Shown piece after piece: positions 35,860-41,185 of a DNA stretch of 41,185 nt. Made by a program: the position numbers and the translations under genes. The DNA is from Mycobacteriales bacterium (lineage in GTDB: Bacteria > Actinomycetota > Actinomycetes > Mycobacteriales > SCTD01): NCBI GenBank assembly GCA_040902655.1, contig JBBDWV010000061.1:1-41185 (forward strand). Direction: 5' to 3'. Positions within the stretch are counted from its first letter, which is position 1, and every line of letters begins with the position of its first letter. The notes below the pieces were generated by a model. It searched no databases. It had not been told where the DNA came from and worked only from the letters and a program-made list of their open reading frames with translations.

Positions 35860-36645
35860 ATGACCCGCGGCGCCTCCCCCTGGAGCGACCCGGCGGTGGA
35901 TGCCGGCTTCGCCGCGGCCTATGGGGCGGGCGCCCCGTCCGAGGAGCATGGGCAGCTGCTCGTGGGGGATCCTGTCCCCGTGGACGAGGTGCCGGAGCAG
36001 CCTGCTGCGACGCAGCAGGACGAGTTCGCCGAGGCCGCGGATGCCGCGGCCCGGCCGATCACCCGGACCGGCCGGCGGGCCCGCGCGCCGCAGCCTGCCC
36101 GGCTGTCGCCGGCCCGGGCGGTCGGGGGCGCGGCCGTCTCCGTCGCCGGGGTGCTGCTCGGCATCGGCACCCTGCTGTGGCTCAGTGACGACCCGTCGCG
36201 CGGACCCGGTCCTGTCGTGCAGGCCGAGCCGGAGGCGCCGCCGCCACGGCTGATCGCACCGGTCGATCCACCGGCGCCGGCACCCGCGCCGGTGGAGGCA
36301 GCGCCGTCCGCGGCCCCTGCGTCGCCCGCGGCCCCTGCTTCGTCCGCGGCCGCTCCGGCCGCGCCGTCGGTCGTCGTCCCGGTCACGGTGCTCAACAACT
36401 CCCGCCGCGACGGCCTGGCCGAGCGTGGTGCCGCCCGCTTCCGGGCCGGTGGCTGGCCGGTGGCCGCGACCGGCAACTTCCGCGGCCGCATTCCCGTCAC
36501 CACCGTCTACTACGAGCCGGGCCAGCAGGCTTCGGCCCGGGCGTTCGCCGAGCGCTTCGACGGGATCGCGCGGGTGCGTCCGCGATTCGCCACCCTGCCG
36601 GCCCGCGGGCTGGTCGTGGTGCTGACGCGGGAGTACTCCGCCTGA
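35860..36645 (+). CDS. LytR_C domain membrane protein (VirR-like)
   Basis: The 261-residue protein has an acidic cytosolic N terminus (about 85 residues), one membrane helix (about 88-110), a Pro/Ala-rich periplasmic linker and a LytR_C domain (about 170-261: VVVPVTVLNNSRRDGLAERGA to RPRFATLPARGLVVVLTREYS). Its place after the DUF3263 gene matches M. tuberculosis Rv0431 (VirR), which affects vesicle release and cell-envelope integrity. ATG 35860 is 8 nt after the upstream stop. Confidence 0.88.
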   Translation: MTRGASPWSDPAVDAGFAAAYGAGAPSEEHGQLLVGDPVPVDEVPEQPAATQQDEFAEAADAAARPITRTGRRARAPQPARLSPARAVGGAAVSVAGVLLGIGTLLWLSDDPSRGPGPVVQAEPEAPPPRLIAPVDPPAPAPAPVEAAPSAAPASPAAPASSAAAPAAPSVVVPVTVLNNSRRDGLAERGAARFRAGGWPVAATGNFRGRIPVTTVYYEPGQQASARAFAERFDGIARVRPRFATLPARGLVVVLTREYSA

Positions 36646-37034
36646 CCGGCCGCGGGCTGCTCGTCCTGGCCCTCGTCCTCACCGCGTGCGGCGGAGCCGA
36701 CACGCTGAGCCCGGCTGCGCCGTCCACCTCGCTCACCGTGGAAGCCGTTCCGCAGCCCGATGCGCCGGCGCAGCGTTGGACGTTGACCTGCGACCCGCCC
36801 GGCGGGACCCATCCCGACGCCACGAGGGCCTGTCAGGACCTGGCCGCGCAGGAGACGCCGTTCGCGCCGCTGCCGGCCGATGCCGTCTGTACCCAGGTCT
36901 TCGCCGGACCGCAGACGGCGACGGTGACCGGCTCCTATCGCGGTGAGCAGGTCGACCTGCGGCTCTCCCGCACCGACGGCTGCCGGGCCTCGCAGTGGGA
37001 TCGGCTGGGCGCGTTGCTGCCACCCGCGGCCTAG
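36642..37034 (+). CDS. Subtilisin-inhibitor-like lipoprotein, apparent CTG start
   Basis: The domain WTLTCDPPGGTHPD...ACQDL...VCTQVFAGPQTATVTGSYRG...DGCRASQWDRLGALLP matches the Streptomyces subtilisin inhibitor family, with its four cysteines. Read upstream in frame, the sequence codes a lipoprotein signal RGLLVLALVLTACGG (Cys16 if translation begins at CTG 36642). No ATG, GTG or TTG is available ahead of it. CTG at 36642 overlaps the previous stop (CTGA) exactly as ATGA/GTGA overlaps do elsewhere here, so I take it as the start. The alternative GTG 36738 would remove the signal peptide. A frameshift near the upstream stop is also possible. Confidence 0.7.
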   Translation: MTGRGLLVLALVLTACGGADTLSPAAPSTSLTVEAVPQPDAPAQRWTLTCDPPGGTHPDATRACQDLAAQETPFAPLPADAVCTQVFAGPQTATVTGSYRGEQVDLRLSRTDGCRASQWDRLGALLPPAA

Positions 37035-37037
37035 TCT
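37032..37037 (+). promoter_or_regulatory. Probable -10 element (TAGTCT), leaderless promoter for otsB
   Basis: TAGTCT overlaps the upstream TAG stop codon and ends 6 nt before ATG 37044. No Shine-Dalgarno sequence is present. Confidence 0.45.
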
Positions 37038-37043
37038 GCGCCG

Positions 37044-37835
37044 ATGATCGACCCGCTCGCCGTCCTGCGCGCCCACCTGGCCGGTGCGGTCGTGGCGCTG
37101 GACTACGACGGGACGCTGGCCCCCGTCGTCGAGCGGCCGTCCGAGGCGGTGCCGGCGGCCGGCGCGGTGGAGGTCCTCGCGGCGCTGGCCCCACAGGTCC
37201 GGACGCTCGCCCTGGTCACCGGACGGCCGGCCGAGGTCGTCGTCGGGCTCGGTGGGCTGACTGCCGTTCCCGGCCTGCTGGTCCTCGGGCAGTACGGCGC
37301 GCAGCGCTGGTCCGGGGGTGAGGTCAGCACGCCGCCGGCCCTGCCCGGGGTCGCGGTCGCCCGGCGGGCCCTGCCGCCGCTGCTCGCGCCCGAGGGGGCC
37401 GAGCTGGAGGACAAGGGCATCTCGCTGGTGGTCCACACCCGGCCGGCCCCGGACCCGCCCGGTGCGCTGGACCGGCTGGCGCCGGCGGTGGCTGCGGTCG
37501 CCGCCGAGGCCGGCCTCGAGCTGCACCCGGGCCGCCTCGTGCTGGAGCTGCGCCCGCCCGGCTACGACAAGCGCCGGGCGCTGCTGTCGCTGTGTGAGCC
37601 GCGCCCGTCCGCGGTGCTGTTCGCGGGCGACGACCTGGGTGACGTCGCGGCGTACGACGCCGTGGACGAGCTGCGGGCCGGCGGTGTGCCGGGGGTGCTG
37701 GTGTGCAGCGACAGCGAGGAGGGGCCGGCGGTGCTGCGCGCGCGGGCCGATGTCGTGGTCGACGGTCCGGCCGGGGTCGTCGAGCTGCTCCGCTCGCTGC
37801 TGAGCCGAGCGGATCGCCAGTCCGAAGTTCGCTAG
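37044..37835 (+). CDS. otsB: Trehalose-6-phosphate phosphatase OtsB
   Basis: The 263-residue HAD-family phosphatase has the nucleophile motif ALDYDGTLAPV, motif II LVTGRP, the lysine in KRRALL, and the metal-binding GDDLGDVAAYDAV. It completes trehalose synthesis from trehalose-6-phosphate. It is convergent with otsA; the two 3' ends overlap by 4 bp. Confidence 0.93.
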   Translation: MIDPLAVLRAHLAGAVVALDYDGTLAPVVERPSEAVPAAGAVEVLAALAPQVRTLALVTGRPAEVVVGLGGLTAVPGLLVLGQYGAQRWSGGEVSTPPALPGVAVARRALPPLLAPEGAELEDKGISLVVHTRPAPDPPGALDRLAPAVAAVAAEAGLELHPGRLVLELRPPGYDKRRALLSLCEPRPSAVLFAGDDLGDVAAYDAVDELRAGGVPGVLVCSDSEEGPAVLRARADVVVDGPAGVVELLRSLLSRADRQSEVR

Positions 37836-39238
37836 CCGAGCGCCGCCAGCTGGGCGGCCAGCCAGCCGGCCGGCGGGAGCGCGGTGGCGGCCGCCGCAAG
37901 CTGCTTGGTCCGTACGCTGCGTGCTGCGGCGTCCTCGGACAGTGCCGTGTGCAGCGCTTCGGCGGTCTGCGCGACGTCGAAGGGGTTGACCAGCTCGGCC
38001 CACTCCCCGAGCTCGTCGGCGGCGCCGGCCTGCCGCGACAGCACCAGTGACAGGCCCCGCTCCGACAGCACCGGCCCCTCCTTGGCGACCAGGTTCATGC
38101 CGTCACGCAAGGGGTTCACGACCAGGACGTCGGCCAGCACGTACGCGGCGAGGGAGCGCGCGTGGTCGTCCCGCACCTCGAGGTGCACCGGCAGCCAGTC
38201 GGCCGAGGCGAACTCCTCGTTGACCTCCCGCGCGACCCGCTGCACCGCACCGGTGTACTCGCGGTACTCCGGCAGGTCGTGTCGCGACGGGTAGGCCAGG
38301 GCCAGGTGCACCACCCGGCCGCGCCACTGCGGCCACCCCCGCAGCAGCTCGCGGTAGGCCTCCAGCCCGCGCACGATGTTCTTGCTCAGCTCGGTGCGGT
38401 CGACGCGCAGCAGCAGCTGGCGGTCGCCGATCAGCTCGCGCAGCAGCGGGAGCCGCGCCTGCACGTCGGGCTCGGCCGCGCGGGCCTGCAGCTCGTCCCC
38501 GTCGACACCCAGCGGGTGCACCGACACCCGGGTCGCCCGGCCGTCGTGCCGCAGGACCGCGCCGTCCCACGACGCGCCGAGCAGCTCGACGCAGCATCGG
38601 GCGAAGGCGTCCGCCCAGCGGGTCGACAGGAAGCCGACCGCATCGGCAGCCAGCATGCCGAGGAGCACCTCGCGGCCCACGTCGTCGGGCAGCAGGCCGA
38701 AGTACTCCGGCGGCGCCCACGGGGTGTGGCTGAAGTGCCCGATCTTCAGGTCGGGCCGGCGCTCCCGCAGTTGCCGTGGGGTGAGCGCGAGGTGGTAGTC
38801 CTGTACGAGGACCGTGGCGCCGGGTGCGGCACCGGCCGCGAGGGCAGCGGCGAAGGCCTGGTTGTAGGACCGGTAGGCGCGCCACTCCCGCCGGCTGCGG
38901 GCGTCGAAGACGGGCGCGCTGGCGGTCGCGTAGAGCAGGTGCGCGACGAACCAGAGGGTGGAGTTGGCCACCCCGTTGTACGCGCGGTCGAAGGTGACCG
39001 GGTCGATGTCCAGCATCTGCACCCCTGGCGCGACGCACCCGCCACGGACCGCCCGGACCGCCCGCCGGTCCGCGTCCGACAGCGCGGAACAGATCCACAG
39101 CGCGTCCTCGGCGAGCGAGGCGCCGGCGATCGCCGACACCAGCCCGCCGCCGCCCCGCCGGCCGACCAGCGCGCCGCCGTCGTCCTCGGCGTAGGACAAC
39201 GGTCCGCGGTTGGAGGCCAGCAGCAGCGACGCGGTCAC
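37832..39238 (-). CDS. otsA: Trehalose-6-phosphate synthase (GT20 family)
   Basis: The 468-residue glycosyltransferase joins UDP- or ADP/GDP-glucose to glucose-6-phosphate. Motifs are LLLASNRGPLSY, QDYHLALTPRQLRE, GHFSHTPWAPPEYF, and the donor site RDGMNLVAKEGPV. The segment usually written RLDY-x-KGI is VDRTELSKNIVRG here, a variant that marks a sub-clade; related pseudo-glycosyltransferases exist, but the partner otsB supports a trehalose role. GTG 39238 follows TAACCT (39246-39251, minus strand) by 7 nt, consistent with a leaderless mRNA. Confidence 0.9.
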   Translation of the reverse strand: MTASLLLASNRGPLSYAEDDGGALVGRRGGGGLVSAIAGASLAEDALWICSALSDADRRAVRAVRGGCVAPGVQMLDIDPVTFDRAYNGVANSTLWFVAHLLYATASAPVFDARSRREWRAYRSYNQAFAAALAAGAAPGATVLVQDYHLALTPRQLRERRPDLKIGHFSHTPWAPPEYFGLLPDDVGREVLLGMLAADAVGFLSTRWADAFARCCVELLGASWDGAVLRHDGRATRVSVHPLGVDGDELQARAAEPDVQARLPLLRELIGDRQLLLRVDRTELSKNIVRGLEAYRELLRGWPQWRGRVVHLALAYPSRHDLPEYREYTGAVQRVAREVNEEFASADWLPVHLEVRDDHARSLAAYVLADVLVVNPLRDGMNLVAKEGPVLSERGLSLVLSRQAGAADELGEWAELVNPFDVAQTAEALHTALSEDAAARSVRTKQLAAAATALPPAGWLAAQLAALG

Positions 39239-39264
39239 CCCGCGGAGGTTAGTCCGCCGCCGGG

Positions 39265-39270
39265 TACGCT
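39265..39270 (+). promoter_or_regulatory. Probable -10 element of thrC (TACGCT)
   Basis: TACGCT lies 25 nt before the SAM riboswitch, giving a start site near 39277 and a leader of about 135 nt. Confidence 0.45.
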
Positions 39271-39294
39271 TGCCCCTCACAACTGCACAGCACG

Positions 39295-39405
39295 CTCATC
39301 CCGAGGGGCACCAGGGACACGGCCCGACGACGCCCCGGCAACCAGCGCGACCACTGCGCCAGGTGCCAATTCCGTCCCGTACGACGTCCGTACGGGAAAG
39401 ATGAG
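39295..39405 (+). ncRNA. SAM-I (S-box) riboswitch upstream of thrC
   Basis: The conserved S-box elements occur in order: P1 5' strand CTCATC (39295-39300), CGAGGGGC and AGGGA, GGCCC, GCCCCGGCAACC, then AGGTGCCAATTCC, a P4 hairpin CCCGTACG/CGTACGGG (39376-39396), and GAAAGATGAG whose GATGAG (39400-39405) closes P1. P1 overlaps the Shine-Dalgarno AGGAG (39404-39408), so SAM binding should block translation of thrC. Confidence 0.93.
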
Positions 39406-39413
39406 GAGAATTC

Positions 39414-40673
<1,260 letters not shown>

Positions 40674-40676
40674 CCG

Positions 40677-41132
40677 GTGCGCGTCGTGTGGTCCCTGCTG
40701 CCGGCGGTGCTGGTGCTGCTGGCCGGCTGCAGCCGTGCCGAGCCGGCGCCGCCCACGACGCCGCTGGACGAGCGGGTCCGCGCGACGCTCGGCGGCGTCG
40801 AGCTGCTGCTCGAGGTGGCCGACGACGAGCAGGAGCGCGCGGTGGGCCTGATGCGACGCACGTCCGTCCCGCCGGGCACCGGCATGGTGTTCCGCTACGA
40901 CGAGCCGGTCGACGCGCGCTTCTACATGTACGACGTGCCGATCCCGCTGCGGGCGGTCTTCGTGCGCGACGGCCGGGTGATCTTTTCTGTGCTCATGTCC
41001 CCGTGTGAGCTGGACGTGCCGCAGGACTGCCCGACGTACGGCCCGGACGAGCCGTTCGACACCGTCGTGGAGACGGCGCCCGAGACGCTGCCGGACGTGC
41101 AGCCGGGTGATCGGCTGAAGCTCGAGGTCTGA
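40677..41132 (+). CDS. DUF192 family lipoprotein
   Basis: The 151-residue protein has a lipoprotein signal with lipobox LAGC (Cys18) and a DUF192 domain: VELLLEVADDEQERAVGLMRR, TGMVFRYDEP, FYMYDVPIPLRAVFV and VQPGDRLKLEV. Function unknown; DUF192 proteins are small secreted beta-barrels. GTG 40677 begins 4 nt after the thrC stop, so it is probably cotranscribed. Confidence 0.9.
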   Translation: MRVVWSLLPAVLVLLAGCSRAEPAPPTTPLDERVRATLGGVELLLEVADDEQERAVGLMRRTSVPPGTGMVFRYDEPVDARFYMYDVPIPLRAVFVRDGRVIFSVLMSPCELDVPQDCPTYGPDEPFDTVVETAPETLPDVQPGDRLKLEV

Positions 41133-41166
41133 GGAAGGTCGGGAGCGGCTGTGCCCGACTGGGACA

Positions 41167-41185
41167 GGGGGGGGGGGGGGGGGGG
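41167..41185. other. Run of 19 G at the window end
   Basis: A homopolymer of 19 G closes the sequence. It looks like a contig edge or sequencing artefact rather than biology. 41133-41166 holds nothing recognisable. Confidence 0.6.

Overview
The window is a high-GC (about 72-75%) stretch of an actinobacterial chromosome, dense with genes, with many 4-nt start/stop overlaps and GTG starts. The order clpC - mutY - small membrane protein - disA - radA - lpqE-like lipoprotein - carD - (yacL) - ispD - ispF - cysS - rlmB follows the conserved block I know from Mycobacterium tuberculosis (roughly Rv3579c to Rv3596c). PAS-GGDEF and Hpt/CheB/CheR/CheW proteins and a Spo0H-like sigma factor suggest a soil actinobacterium of the Frankiales/Geodermatophilales type. 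I cannot fix the genus from sequence alone. The window starts inside clpC and ends in a run of 19 G, probably a contig edge.

Region 1 (1-20,100) is the conserved core with two insertions. One is a four-gene Hpt-CheB-CheR-CheW cassette (3940-7152), which has no CheA or receptor in the window. The other is a UbiA-type prenyltransferase / methyltransferase / type III polyketide synthase cassette (10570-13266), placed between the lpqE-like gene and carD. The block ends with a Spo0H/SigH-type sigma factor.

Region 2 (20,100-24,000) is the most unusual part. A small secreted protein and a SipW-type signal peptidase fused to a DUF5305-like ectodomain form a minus-strand operon. Its leader carries all the hallmarks of a c-di-GMP-I (GEMM) riboswitch. 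A PAS-GGDEF diguanylate cyclase with an intact GGDEF motif and I-site lies about 0.7 kb away, beyond tRNA-Thr(TGT) and a long inverted repeat. Together they look like a local c-di-GMP-to-secretion circuit, probably for a surface or matrix protein.

Region 3 (24,000-30,000) is an iron module. Bacterioferritin and its ferredoxin (minus) diverge from a sucrase/ferredoxin-like protein plus a full siderophore ABC importer (plus). Two IdeR/DtxR-like iron boxes lie in the shared intergenic region and overlap the likely -10 elements.

Region 4 (30,000-41,185) is mostly housekeeping: a second-type adenylate kinase, a degenerate receiver protein, a PaaI thioesterase, glutamate dehydrogenase, a secreted phosphodiester glycosidase with FG-GAP-like repeats, the DUF3263/LytR_C pair (as at Rv0430-Rv0431), a subtilisin-inhibitor-like lipoprotein that seems to start at CTG, convergent otsB/otsA, and thrC. 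A SAM-I riboswitch precedes thrC, and its P1 helix runs into the Shine-Dalgarno sequence. Several genes have TANNNT boxes 6-9 nt before the start codon, which suggests leaderless mRNAs are common here.
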